A DNA stretch of 64,000 nt from Macrocystis pyrifera (Eukaryota > Sar > Phaeophyceae > Laminariales > Laminariaceae), in the NCBI GenBank assembly GCA_031763025.1, contig JASSKH010000012.1, positions 3,720,001 through 3,784,000 on the forward strand, in the 5' to 3' direction. The notes beneath the pieces are model-generated. The model was not told the origin of the DNA, did no database searches, and was given only the letters and a program-made list of their open reading frames with translations. Made by a program: the position numbers and the translations under genes. Within the stretch, counting starts at the first letter, position 1. The number at the start of each line of letters is the position of its first letter. Positions 21,174 to 32,704 of the stretch are shown piece after piece.

Positions 21174-24100
21174 GCCGTGCTGACAGGCCTACCCTTCTCT
21201 TACCGACACCTAACGACGCTGTCGTCAGCATCACCGACGACTACTTTGAGCCACCTACACTGACCATACCAGCCACCGCTCTGACTTGTACGCCTTGAGC
21301 ACATGACTAATTCACTGTCACGGCCACCGCCCACGTCTTTATCGACACGCTTTCGTGGGGTAATACAACGTCAACCACCGCGCATACATGCAAATGGCAG
21401 AAAACGCACTTTTCACGGCCACGGCCACAGTCGATTTCTGCTTCGACCACCCTTAATGAACTACTACACCTCCCTTAATGAACTACTACCGCCTCACCAC
21501 CTACCCTCCACAGCGATTCCACCACCATCCACGAACACCACAGCATCACCGGCTCGCGCCAGGATCCTGCAACATCCCCGACCAGCACCACCCCCTGCGT
21601 TTCACCGGACCATCGGACGCCAACAGAGCTCCTCCCGCATCGTTCACGACGATCATGCAGTCACCGTCTCGTGCTTGGAGTGTCCTGCCGTACGCCTCCA
21701 AGACCTCCCATCGCACTTCATCGGATCTTTCTTCTCTCAGCCTCTACACCACCAGGCTCCTCGCCAACCCTGGCCCTACCAAGATCAACCTCCGTCCTGC
21801 GTACCTAACGTCTTCAAGAAACGCCTAGTACGGATCTGCGCGAATGAAACGCCACAAGACGGGGCCTAGCTCGCGGGGTATGACCGCATTGACGCACTGC
21901 CCCCCTTTACTAGTCTTGAGTAGCAATTTCGGTTTTCGTTTTTCAGTGTTTTTCGGATGTTGTTTCTTTTGTTATTTTCGCTTTCGGGCTTGTCCTGGTT
22001 TTCGTCTGCACGACTGCAGGGTCTTGTGTTGGTATCGTACTCCAGCTTAACAGCCGCTGGTTTCGCTCGCCTCTTTTTCGAGTATAGGCCGCAAACCTGT
22101 CGTGCTCCATCTTCTTTTCCCGCCGGTCTGGCTCAACAGTTACGTCGTTTCCGAAACTACGAGCAGGAAACGAACCTGTCGTGTTTTCTTCTTCCGTCGC
22201 CGCCCGGTTTAGTTTGCCCCGTTTTTTATGACAGACCTTAACACCGTCGTGCTACAATTTCCTTGACCCTTCCCTTGCCCTACGTAGTAGGTGCCTGCTG
22301 AATGGGTGTCTATTTTTCTCTTTCTGCTTGTTTTTTCAGGCCACATAAGGCGCCCTTTTTCGTTTGTTTTTGAGAAATCATGCAATTGTGGGCCTCTGCT
22401 ATGTTTCTTGCTGGAAAGGCGTTGGCTCAAAAATAGCCTTTCGGAGACTCATGTTGCCGCCCCCTCGCTAGGAGCGTTTTTAGGCCCTACGTTGGTTGAC
22501 GACCTCCGCCCCCTTTTTCGGCTTGCTCATATACGGGCACTTTCGGGTTCAAACGATAGTTTTCTACCCCCTTTTTCAGCTTGCTTAAAGCGCGAGTGTG
22601 CTCGGGTTCAACGTTGGTTAACGCCCCTCCCCTCTTTTTCCGGCTCCGAGGTTTCAGCTTACCCATAGTGTCAGCTCGTTGTTTAGCCTGATTATTTCTC
22701 AGCCTGTTTTCCCCTGCACCATGTGTACAATGGAAACATTCATCTCCCCCGTTTTTACGTTCGCGCCACACAGTTCTTTTTATTTCGCCTTTGTATTTCT
22801 ATGCGTGCTCATTTCTCAACGTCTGTAGACTGTGAATATCAGCTTTGGGTCGGATTGACCCCACAGTAGCCTCCTATCGGTCAAGGCTGCGTGCTTGGCT
22901 CACGGTTTTCCACTGCGATATAGCCTCTCAGAGGTCCACGACCGTTGTAAGCCTTCCAACCGTTTCGATAACTTAGCAGCGTATGCCTTTGGATTTCTTT
23001 TCCTATTTCCAGGCATGGGTTTTGATTGTTTTTTTTCCGGTGATCATCGTTGTGTAAACACTTTGAACTTCGATTTTAGTATTCGATTCGCCCTCCCTCT
23101 CTTCAGCACGGGGAGTGTGTGTATTTTTGGTGTTTTTCTTCATCTGGCCACCGCTCAGTTACGTAGTCTAAACTTCTTACAGGCCGTAGAGCCATGGTGT
23201 TAAGGTAACAACGCCACGGCTTTCGCATCTCCGTTTTCTCCTCGCCTTACACGCTTGGCAGGAGCATAAATGCTTCCTGTATCTTGTTTCGCTAAGCCCG
23301 AGTCCTCTCTTACTGATTGACTGCTTTCTTGGTTCTTATTACGAACTTTTCTCAGGCGTTGATCTGGGGGACAACATCGATACTCCTCGCATTTCTTTTT
23401 GCGCTGCATGAGTCCCTCTTATTGTTAGCCCCGTCTTAGTTTTTATTGATGCATCCGCTTTTGGCATGGTTCCCTGCCTAACAGCTTCGGTTATTGAGGT
23501 TTTCGGTTTCGTTTCTTCAGGGTACCACATCGTAGTCCATTGGCTTCCCGTTGTTACGTAGCCCCCAAGCGTCCCACGTTGCTGTCACCTGTTTGGGCTT
23601 CGCGGCCTACAGAACTTTTCCTGTCGACCCTGAATTTCTTCTTGATCGGTGTTCCTGCCCCCTTGGTCCCCACATTATCGACCCCGCTTCAGGTTCGCAG
23701 CCCACATTGATAGGTCGTCTCGTTTTGACCCCCCCCCCCCGTTGTTGTTTTTTTTTTCTCGTTTCTTGTTTTTTTCGCGACATAGCATATCTGCCTCCGA
23801 AGGTCCCACGCATCGATCCCGTTCTGGCTCCTCAGCCCCAGGTCGTTTTTCTGCTGACCTCCTCTATTTTATGTTTCCGACGTACCGGCTTTAGAGATGA
23901 TTGACTTTGTCGTATGCCGAGTTTTGCGAATAGTCCTTCTAATTTTAGCCACTCAGGGTCTCAAGCTATTGCCCCCGTGCCCCCCGTTTCAGGCCGTCGC
24001 GCTTCACCACGGCTAGTTTCTTCTCTGTTTCCCACAATTCTTTGCGCAGCTGGCCTGCCTGGGCCTCACCTTGTCAAGCCCCTGTTTCAGGCTATTGAAC

Positions 24101-24775
24101 CCCGCCACGTACGGATTTTTTTTTTTTTCTCTCTCCCCTCTGCCCTACGCGTTCGCTGGAAATCTAGGTACGTTCTGTTTCGCCTCAAGCTGCACGAGTG
24201 TATTCTTGACGACTCCAATTTTCTGGCGTGTTAGTCCAACTTGTTAAGGTTGAGAAACATTCGGTGCGTACTACAGCAGTAGCCTCTGCTGGTACCCTAA
24301 GGGCATCACGTTCTCGACCCCGTTTCAGCTTGTTAGTGCTTCTTCAACTTTTCGTAGCACTAACTCGGCTTCGGCTTTATTTGCGTGTCTGATTTCGGTC
24401 GAGTGACCCTGATACGTGAGCTTTTCTTGTGTGCTTTTCTACGCTAGCTTTCTGTGATCCCACGTTTTGACCCCCTTCTCAGTTTTCCGGCGTAACTTCC
24501 GCCTTCCACTTTCTGTACCAAAAATCCGGTGTCTTCTTTCTTCGCATACTCACGACTGGCTCTGGCAGTTTCCGGTGTTCCGTTCCCGACCCGACCAAAA
24601 GCCCCGAGTGCCCTAGGTCCCACGTTACGCACGACCACCACTTTCTCCGCTCTGCAGCGTATTTGCCGTTTTGTTTTGTTTTTTCCACTTTCTATCAGGG
24701 CGTCTCCAAACATGATCGAAAAGCGAACTTAATTGAGAATCGAATTCATTTCGATTTCGAAAGAAAAATTAGCCG

Positions 24776-25465
24776 GGGTGTCCAAACAGAACCGAAAAGT
24801 GAAAACAGAAATCCAGGCGAAGAGCAACGGAGGGCACAGCCTACTTGGGCCGTTCGCAACAGTGCACACATGCCGGCAATCTAGTGCTCGGCAACACAGA
24901 TGCACCACAGAAGCAGGCAAACCCGACAGCAATTCGATTCCGGGACGTCGTTGGGCCTCCCATGGAGATGGTGGCGCGTCCCACGTTGGCGCCCGGGATC
25001 AAAGTTGAAATAATACTGAAAACGAACTATCGACCTCGTTCTAGAGGGCATCATCCTGAACTTTCCTCAAACTATGTCCGCTTGGGCTCGAACGCCGGGA
25101 AACAAAGGCCCGAGAACGTCGGGGCTGGTGTTGTGATTTGCCTGCTGGCTGTTTACGGGGGGTCTGCGTGGCTGTGTTGCCGTGCTATTTGTGGGTTTGA
25201 TGCTGTTTGCGCCGGTCCTGATGTGATATTTCGGCGTGGCTGCGCTGACCAGTAGGATGCACTGAAATTGTTGCTGTTCATGTTTCCGACTTGCTTTCCG
25301 ATTTACAGCCGTCAACGTTTTGATTTTGGCATTGGGTTGTAAAGCGTTCATTTTCTCGAAACCTAAAAAACCAAGGGAAACATGTTTGGGCCAGGGACCA
25401 ACCAGCGCCAAGTTATTATCATTTCGATTTTCAATTTCGATTTTAGATTCTGTTTGGACACACCC
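24776..25465. mobile_element. Possible hAT-like non-autonomous insertion
   Basis: Left end GGGGTGTCCAAACAGAACC, right end complementary (GATTCTGTTTGGACACACCC), about 690 bp apart. The end resembles the CAGGGGTGTCCAAAC ends of many hAT transposons (established knowledge), but no clear 8-bp duplication is visible and the arms differ by a 2-nt indel. It is compositionally unlike the surrounding pyrimidine-rich LTR-element interior. Confidence 0.4.
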
Positions 25466-26861
25466 TCAATGGTTCAACGCTAGCCTCTCAGATCCGATGT
25501 GTCGGACACTGCTTTCGTGAGTCCCAGCATGCATTGCTTTCTCTCTTGCCCTTCGGCCTATGGCGCTTCTTTTGGTGTATTAGAGTGTTGCCTCAATATA
25601 CCACTGCCGATTCCGCTTCCCTCCTCCCACGGGGGCTGCTGTACTTCAGTGATAGAGCACATTTTGGGTATATTTTCATTGTTGCTTGTTTTGCGTCATT
25701 TCTCCAACCTACCACCACCGATTCCGCTTGCCTCTTTTCGCGACGGCCTCCGGATCGTGGTATTATACTTTCGAGAGCGTTTGGGATTCTACTTGAACAA
25801 TCCGCCGTCGATTTGTGGTACCGTCCTTTGGGGAGATTTCTGGTTTATCTTCAGCTTCCGACCACCGTTTCCGTCCGCCCCCTCTTCGTGGAGGCCGCTG
25901 ACCCGTGGTCGTACCGTGTTTCCACTTGGAGTGGTACTTTTGCTGCCCGGTTTTCCTGCCCCGAGTGTCTTCGATAGTGGACACGTATTATATGTTTCCT
26001 GCTTTTGGTGCCCATGCATGACTTGCTATGTATCCCCTGCTTCTGTTGCAGTGTGCAAGGCGTTGTTCCTTGACCCTTACGTTCCTGGCATACCCGCCTT
26101 TTCTACGATGTGGCCGCCGCAAGTAGTATATCTGCATGTCAAGCTGTAGGGACACACCCTGTTGTCTACGTCGGACTAGACGCCTTAGGCCTGGCACGTA
26201 TGAGTGTCTTCTGGACGATTTTTTAGGCGTATTGATTCTGGTTGAGTTACCTTGCTCCGTTCGCTGGCGTTGTTCCCACCATTAGTTCGCCATTCCAGAG
26301 TGTAGCATTGTTCACTCCCCTCACAGGCCCTATCAAGCCCCCTGGCCATAGTTCCAGGAACGTTCATGACGGTTTTATCGTGCCCCCTTCGTCTTCTGTA
26401 CTTCGTGTGGTGTTCCCGTTTGCGTACCTCCATCGGCTTTGCCATGATTCGATGATCGACCCTGCACTCTTACACGGCCCTGGACTTGTGAGCCCCCACG
26501 CACAAGGCCGCACCCTGAGCTCCGTCTCTTGCTTCTGTACTTGTCTTGGTGGCTCTTTTTCTTCCATTTTTGGTTTCTGCATCATTCTTTTGCATAGATC
26601 CTGGTGCTTCTTGTTGCCTTTAATTCGGCTCCTGTCTTTTTCTGTTTTCGTCTTTGGCCCCTCTTTCAGCTGGAGTTTCTGACAACAACACTGTCCGTGA
26701 CGCCAAGGCTTCACTACGAGGTGTGGGGAAATCTATTGCATCATTTCGCTGTTTCGAATAGCCGCATCTTCGACCTCCTTTCCCGGTCTTTTCGGATGAA
26801 CTCCGTTATTATCCACCGACCGTTGAGTAGTTTGCGTATACGACTATCCAGGGTGGGCTAA

Positions 26862-27274
26862 TGTGATATGGAATAACATTGGACTATATAAGTGGTTATG
26901 CGAAAGCCCGTAGTATCAAAGCCATGTAACACCCGAAGAGTATTCCCGGGGCTCTGAAATTTCCCTTGTATTACAACGGTTAGGATAGACGATAGAGGAG
27001 AAGAGTAAACAAGCGCCCGAGGAAAATGCCTCGGACAAGTGTCTTCACCCGTCTATCGGGTTAATATAAGTAGAGCATAGTGGGCTTGATGCCTCGAATC
27101 AAGCCTCTACCGAATCACTCTCAACTGCTTTGTTCCATATCTCGTCATAACAAAGTATTTGGAGGATTAGTACAGGGTACAAGAAGTCTCCTGAGCAAGA
27201 GGAGTTGCCTTCCAAGCCAGTTCCGATAATTCCTGTATTCCATTCCCCTACCTCTCCGCTCGGGCTGTACTACA
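26862..27274 (+). repeat. 3' LTR (413 bp)
   Basis: Starts TGTGATATGGAATAACATTG and ends GGGCTGTACTACA. Shared internal blocks include CATGTAACACCCGAAGAGT, AGAGTAAACAAGCGCCCGAG and CTACCGAATCACTCTCAACT. Confidence 0.85.
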
Positions 27275-28078
27275 GGAGGTGTGTGAAGGCGTCTCGGATG
27301 CATCACACAGCAATCGAAGCCAGCCATTAATCCCGCGAACCCGTGATAAATAAATATGAAAGCCCGTGCCCGCACAGACGTGTCCCTCACAATTTTATAA
27401 CATCCCCCTCCCGCGCCACGGAAAAGTGTAAATCCCGTTCCTGCACAAACACGTCCCGCGGTGGCCTCATCTCATACAAATAGTACCGTTTAGTCCCGGG
27501 GTAGGTGAGTCCCGCGGGATATCGTCCCGGAGTCGAAAAGGCGTCCCGAGGAATGCCCTGACAATTGTAGAGTGCGATGCTGTTGTCAGGCGCACACCTA
27601 CGCGTAGGGGTGTGATATCCAACGTACCCCCGGTGATAAAGTGGTGATCGAAAAACGAACCTAAAAATTATAACCGGGTACCCGGTGTGCTCATATGGCG
27701 GGGTGTGTGTGATATCTAAGGGGGGGGTGATATGCATACATGGGTGGGTGCGCATGGGTGGGTTTCAGCGTAATAAAAAGGATTGTAATATAATACGTAC
27801 GTACTATGTATTTGGTACCAGGTTCTCCCAGAGACTGGTGGTAGAGATCAACATCTGTGTGTATTGTTATAAGGCTTAGATTGGGTAGGTGATTGGTTAA
27901 CCTTTTACCGATAGCCCGACGGACTAAGACCTTGACAACAGTGTTCTTTAGTTCTTCATTCTTCACACTAACTTGACCCTCTCGGGAATTCTAATGGGAA
28001 ACATTAAAAATTGACGATATAAATCGACGATTGCCGCGCGCAACGGCCACTGCCTGATTGGGGGATGATACAATAAAC
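27275..28078. other. Intergenic repeats flanking the LTR element
   Basis: 27355-27470 (CGTGCCCGCACAGACGTGTC and similar) resembles 18900-19000 on the other side of the LTR element. 27600-27760 has GTGTGATATCCAACGTACCC-type words shared with 16470. An S-family copy on the minus strand lies at 27874-27945. Confidence 0.45.
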
Positions 28079-28187
28079 TATTACGGGGGAACTTATTAAA
28101 TAGGACCTACGGTACACTCATAAAACTATATATTTCGCTATTTTTACTCACAATATTTGGTCCTATTTACTATGGTCCCCCGTAATA
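28079..28187. mobile_element. MITE-A copy 4
   Basis: TATTACGGGGGAACTTATTA at the left and TACTATGGTCCCCCGTAATA at the right. The interior is reversed relative to copies 1 and 2 (ACCTACGGTACACTCATAAA near the left). Confidence 0.9.
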
Positions 28188-28358
28188 AATGAAGGGGTTT
28201 GCGAGATTTTAAGAATGATGCAATGCAAGGAGTCGCACGGCACGGGCAAAACGCGATCGATCCCATCAATGCAAGGAGTCGCACGGCACGGGCGAAACGC
28301 GATCGATCCTATCTATTACTATCCGTGCTGACTGCTGACGCTCACGCTTCTCATAGAC

Positions 28359-28446
28359 CATTTTAGGACTGTGGTCCCGTTTTGGGGATAAACTACTTGG
28401 AGTTTGACTGGTTTGTCCCCAAAACGGGACCGCAGTGCTAAAAGGG
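28359..28446. mobile_element. MITE-B copy 2
   Basis: TTTTAGGACTGTGGTCCCGT, TTTGGGGATAAA, TTTGTCCCCAAAACGGGACC and GCAGTGCTAAAA form a near-perfect palindrome around ACTACTTGGAGTTTGACTGG. Confidence 0.8.
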
Positions 28447-28662
28447 ATGACCGTTCTACCCATCGACACGATGGTATCTATCACAGAAGAAGAAGATGAA
28501 GCAGTAGCATACCATGTATCATACCTGGCACCGGGTACTCGTGTACACCAGGTACCAGGTCCTAGACTTATCCTGTGGTTCTGTAGCATGTAGCATGCCA
28601 TGCTCCGGAACAATTAATAATAACGCAAACGGCGACGAACGTACGCGATGAGGTGAGGGTCG

Positions 28663-29220
28663 ATGTGTGTGCAGTTTCGTGTTTGCACCGTTCTTTGTAC
28701 TCGTCGACATCCAGCACAGCAGCAGTGTCACTCAGTTTCCGTGGCGATTCTTCGTCCTACGATCTACCTGGAGGGTATTCTTACATTAGAGAGAGATGGA
28801 TGTCATCATGAGGATCACGATCTTGTCAGGATATTCGTAGTTCAAGAACGACTCAATAAGATATTGGTCCACGTTGGCCTGTGCGGGAAGCATCCCGCTG
28901 AGTCGTACGGAGGCTGCCAGTCTCTCGCGATATTCACCGATGACATGTCGCGTATGAGGTGGTGGGTAGTTATTAATAAGACGGAAGACGAAGCAGCTGA
29001 TGCCCTAAACCAGACGATCCAAGATGTCGCTGATCCTGAAGGTATCTGCACTTTTGGCAAGATTAGGTGCGATGGGGGAGGCGAATTCAAGGGAAGGTTT
29101 CAAGCACTGGCGGAGTCACTTGGGATACCGATTGACACCGACCCACCGTATATCCCTCAAAGAAATTTCATCGCTGAGCGTGGCTTTGGCACCGTTATTA
29201 TTGTTATGCTATCCTTCTGA
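28663..29220 (+). pseudogene. Copia integrase, truncated by LINE fragment
   Basis: Integrase catalytic core. LVHVGLCGKHP corresponds to the first catalytic Asp block (HxDLCGP), here Gly (GGC) instead of Asp. IFTDDMSRMRWW follows; GKIRCDGGGEFKGRF holds the second Asp and QRNFIAERGFGT the Glu. The frame runs into inserted LINE-R sequence at 29200 and ends in foreign residues. The core resumes after the insertion at 29307 (LLAEAVKTVVYIRNRTPTDV, GGKAPLEEWE). Loss of the first Asp means it was dead apart from the insertion, unless the change came later. Confidence 0.75.
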
Positions 29221-29290
29221 CAAAATAGCGTAGATGCCGTTCCTACATAAACCAAATATCCTTCCGTATATCAGTAGTATTCCTCATACA
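29200..29290 (-). mobile_element. LINE-R 3' fragment (91 bp) inside copia integrase
   Basis: Matches the 3' end of LINE-R (ACAAAATAGCGTAGATGCCG, CCTACATAAACCAAATATCC) with a short (ATT) tail at the low-coordinate side. It is bracketed by CTTTGGCACCGTTATT (29184-29199) and CTTTGACACCGTTATT (29291-29306), a 16-bp target duplication with one mismatch. Confidence 0.9.
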
Positions 29291-29849
29291 CTTTGACACC
29301 GTTATTGGTATTACGCGCGGCCTACTCCAGGGAGCTCCTCACTTTCCCGGTAATCTGTTGGCTGAAGCCGTCAAAACTGTGGTGTACATCAGGAATCGCA
29401 CGCCGACGGATGTCCTGGGAGGCAAGGCTCCTCTCGAGGAATGGGAGAGTACACCACTCGCCAGTACTATGAAGCACATGCACGAGTGGAGGTCACTGGT
29501 TTAAGCACATAGAGGTACGCCACAGAAACGGACAATTGACCCCGTGAGCAAAGAAAACGCACTTGGTAGGCTGTAACACCGAGAACATAACACACAGGAG
29601 CAGTACAGGTTCGCGAGAAGAGCGCCCGTGACGTGGGTCACCCAAAGGTGGGGCATCATCCGTTCCCCGATCCGAGCACGATGATATTTGTGCCAAGGGT
29701 CGAGACTGATGCTGAAGAAAAATAAATCCCACGACAAGAATCTGCCGAGAAGCCAATGGCGTCACCGGAACAACAGACTCTACTGCGCAAAAGCATCAGG
29801 CAGCAAGGTTTATCACCCGACCGCGTCTCGGCGTAGCAATGGTCTATAA

Positions 29850-30011
29850 GGGTCGATCTTAACGAGGATTGTTTTGCAGTTTTTTTTTTTTTTTTCAGTA
29901 TTTTCAGTATTTTATTTTCGGTATTTTCCGGTATTTTAAAATACCGAAAATTATTTTAAAATACCGAAAATACTAAAAAAGATGAAAAACACTCCTCGTT
30001 AAGATCGACCC
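29850..30011. mobile_element. Foldback MITE (162 bp) with TAA duplication
   Basis: GGGTCGATCTTAACGAGG at the left and its exact complement CCTCGTTAAGATCGACCC at the right, flanked on both sides by TAA. The AT-rich interior is itself palindromic (TATTTTAAAATACCGAAAAT). A 3-bp TAA/TTA duplication is typical of PIF/Harbinger elements (family knowledge). The left end of a second copy begins at 63913. Confidence 0.85.
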
Positions 30012-30486
30012 TAACTACTAACGTAGATGAGATAGTGCATGCGTCGTACGAGCAAGCCGAATATGCACTAACTACTGGGGAAGATGCGGGAAGCATCAGA
30101 GCTGGAAAGCCTGGCGAGATCGGATATATGCCACCCGACCAGCGAACCTACGACGATGCGGTGAGCGGGGTTGATGCCGTAGGCTGGCGTGCAAGTATGC
30201 CAGAGGAACGCATGTCCCTAGTCGAACATGATGTATTCGATTGGGCAGACCCGCCCCAAGACATCCAAGCGATCCCGTCAAGGTTTTAGTACAGGTGGGA
30301 GCCAGGACGGAATGACTTGTGGACAGAAGTCAAGAGTGGTAGTGTAAAGGTCTCCCCGAGGCTGGTACTGGGGCTGACAAGGCATCATCAGTATCTCAGG
30401 AGTCTCTCCATCTCCTGATCCCTAACGAACGCCGCCAATAGTGGTCTCATTCTTAGGCAAGTCGACATTAGGATCGCATCTTGCAG

Positions 30487-30860
30487 GCCAGGATGGAGCG
30501 TAATGATCCGGACGTGTACGTCATCCCTCCCGAAGGCTTTGGATGCCAAGAGAAACAAATTAGCCAAGTATGGCGACTGAAAAGGCGTGGTTGTATGCCT
30601 TATACGTCTTCCCCCCGTGGTTGGTGGGGCACACAAGGCACACGTACGAGCTAGATATTGGTTTTGCCCCCAGCACCGCTGATCCGAGTGTCTACAACCT
30701 GGACTCCGGAGCAGTTATGCTTCTTCTCTGTGTCGACGACATCTTGCTCTCCGCATCAAACGACGGGCAAGTTTTGAAGGTCATCGAGAAACTGAAGGAT
30801 ATGTTTTGAGACGGTGGACCTGGGAGACGCGAAGTTCATTCTAGGGAATACACCGAAACG
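30487..30860 (+). pseudogene. Copia reverse transcriptase remnant
   Basis: Two frames carry parts of one RT: MERNDPDVYVIPPEGFG and QISQVWRLKR in one, then SVYNLDSGAVMLLLCVDDIL (the DD pair of the active site, with Cys for the usual Tyr) and LKVIEKLKDMF in the other, then ETVDLGDAKFILGNTP. A frameshift lies near 30590. Inactive. Confidence 0.75.
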
Positions 30861-31799
30861 TGCACGCAGGAACCTTTTTTGTATCGCAGGTAACACACGC
30901 TAGCTAGGATGATGCTGCAAGCTTACGGGATGGCTGACGCACACCCGACGAAAACGACTGCTGAAGCAGGGCCCGTGCAGATTGAAGAGAAATACTTTTG
31001 TCAACAGAGGACACCACGTTATTCAGGTCTGCTACGGGGGATCGCTTCTTTATCTTAGCAGGTGAACAAAGCCGGACCTTGCGCATGCAGTTGTGGTGTT
31101 TACGCGGAGCATGTCTGAACCAGGTTCGACAGCGATGACCAAAATGAAAAAGGGTTTTGAGGTATCTGCAAGGCACGACTGCGATTGGATTAACATACAG
31201 CGAAGACGCAGAAAATGGAGACGAACTTACTGCGTAGGCTGACACAGACCATGCTGGTGACGTGGATAAGGGGCATTGTACGACAGGAGGAGTCGTTTTG
31301 TACTTGGCAGGAGCGTCATTAGACTGAAAGTCGGTGAAGCAAACGGTTTTGGCTGAATCTGCTCTGGAATCAGAGTATGTGGCGTTGGCGAAAGCGTGTC
31401 TGATTATACTTCACCTTAGGCACTTACTAAAACGATAAGTAGTGAGCAAAGCGAGGCGACCGTGGTTTTCGGGGACAACTCGGGTGCTGTAGCCACCAGT
31501 CGAAGCAACAAGATTACGCCGCGCGCGGACCACATATATGTGATTTTTCACCATCTTAGGTCCCTAGTCGCGGACAATGTAGTGGACGTTAATCACATTG
31601 AGAGACAGGCCTTTAAAAGGCCGACATTCTCACCAAGAGCTTGGGCGCGTTTCAACTCATGCTTTTCGGTGAACAAACGCCCTTCCTTTCTCAAAATTAG
31701 GCATCACGCCAAAAAATGGTCTATAAATGGAACTCGTATGAAGAAGGGTGAAGGGGGGTTACACGGATACTGCTTACTTTTACGTTTCCTGCAGTAGTT

Positions 31800-32340
31800 G
31801 TTTATTGGTATTTATTTGTGTGTTTTGAAGATCGAAAAGACAGTCCTACGTACTACGATTCATTCTAGGAGAGTTGGATTATTACGTGAATACGAACTGG
31901 TATGAAGACATGACAGGATATTTATTCGTTGACTCAATCAACAGGATATTGGGTCTTGTACTGCTGTATGGCATGACCGTTCGCTTGAATATGAAACCGC
32001 CGGTAAACAGGCAGTTTCGACGCGCCTGTGCTACTGTGAGATAATAATTCACTCTGTTATTACTCTTCTACTACTTACTGTAGTACCTGAACCTCTACTT
32101 AGCGCTGTAGCTACTCATTAATATACTGACTGTGTACTGTTTCGCAGCGGCGCCGTTACTACTACTGCGTACTCTAATACTGTGGTACCGACAGAGTTTT
32201 GGTGTCTGAAATAATACCGGAAATAAACTAAAAAAAAGTTCCGTCTTGCCCAGCAGTAGTGAATAGTGTACCAGGTATACCATAGCTAGGGGTGCGTACG
32301 GCTCCATAATACCAAGACCAAGGACCCCGCTGTTTCGAAG
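31800..32340. other. Intergenic, no feature recognised
   Basis: AT-rich sequence with no coding signal or identified repeat. Confidence 0.4.
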
Positions 32341-32675
32341 TTTTTTTTGTTTTTCTCATCACTTTCACTTTCCAGCCTAATTCGTAAGAGGTTTTACCCT
32401 CGACGACCTTCTGGACAAGCCGTGGTCACAGGTGTCTTCCCTTCTCCCCCCCGGTACGTGCCTTTATTTTTTGTCGCGCATAGGGTTCAGCATTTCCACT
32501 GCTCGTCGATTTTTCATCGAATGTAGCTAACTCACGCTCTCGCGCTTTCCGCTAATCAGTCTCTTTTATGCAAGAAAAAGCCCCTACGAGCATGCACTCG
32601 GTGAGACTTGAACCCACGAAATTGATCTTGGCAGGCACGCGGACCACCTCTACCAAGCCACCGGGGACGCCGGGT
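32341..32675 (-). mobile_element. tRNA-derived SINE, full length (copy 1)
   Basis: On the minus strand: a tRNA-like head with A-box-like TGGCTTGGTAGAGGTGG and B box GGGTTCAAGTCTC (T-stem GTGGG/CTCAC with loop TTCAAGT), then a ~230 bp body (AGCGCGAGAGCGTGAGTTAG, TGACCACGGCTTGTCCAGAA) and a poly(A) end, seen here as T at 32341. The would-be anticodon loop is CTGCCAA, hinting at a tRNA-Gly(GCC) origin, but the anticodon stem no longer pairs. Copies are at 38541, 49580, 49945, 61094 and 62932. Confidence 0.85.
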
Positions 32676-32704
32676 TGGTATAGATTGGAAAGTGCATTCA
32701 TAAT

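Larger units (their letters stand above)
19102..27274 (+). mobile_element. LTR retrotransposon, 8.2 kb, probably non-autonomous
   Basis: Two direct LTRs (19102-19517 and 26862-27274, TG...CA ends) flank 7.3 kb. The flanking 5-mers are TGAGG and GGAGG, a possible 5-bp target duplication with one mismatch. TGGGTCGACGCGAGCGA, 3 nt after the first LTR, is a candidate primer-binding site; AGGGTGGGCTAATG before the second LTR is a candidate polypurine tract, giving + orientation. The interior is strikingly pyrimidine-rich on the + strand, has only broken frames (the longest about 200 codons) and shows no RT, integrase or protease motif. It contains a 197 bp tandem duplication and a possible hAT-like insertion. 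It would need enzymes from another element, such as the Gypsy family whose end is at 35154. Confidence 0.8.
28663..31680 (+). mobile_element. Ty1/copia retrotransposon, degenerate
   Basis: In + order: integrase core (28840-29460), the linker before RT (30035-30290, YDDAVSGVDAVGWRASM), RT (30490-30860, DVYVIPPEGFG, LLLCVDDILL), then RT/RNase H remnants (TKPDLAHAVVVFTRSM at about 31065, ESALESEYVALA at about 31355, FGDNSGAVATSRSNK at about 31470). There are many stops and frameshifts. It is interrupted by a LINE-R fragment (29200-29290) and a foldback MITE (29850-30011). No LTRs were identified, so the outer limits are approximate. The order IN-RT-RH is diagnostic of copia. Confidence 0.8.

Noticed and set aside
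20307..26149. Several 150-216 codon open frames in the LTR element interior
   Set aside because: Low-complexity Pro/Ser/Arg/Phe reading of pyrimidine-rich DNA, with no gag or pol motifs.
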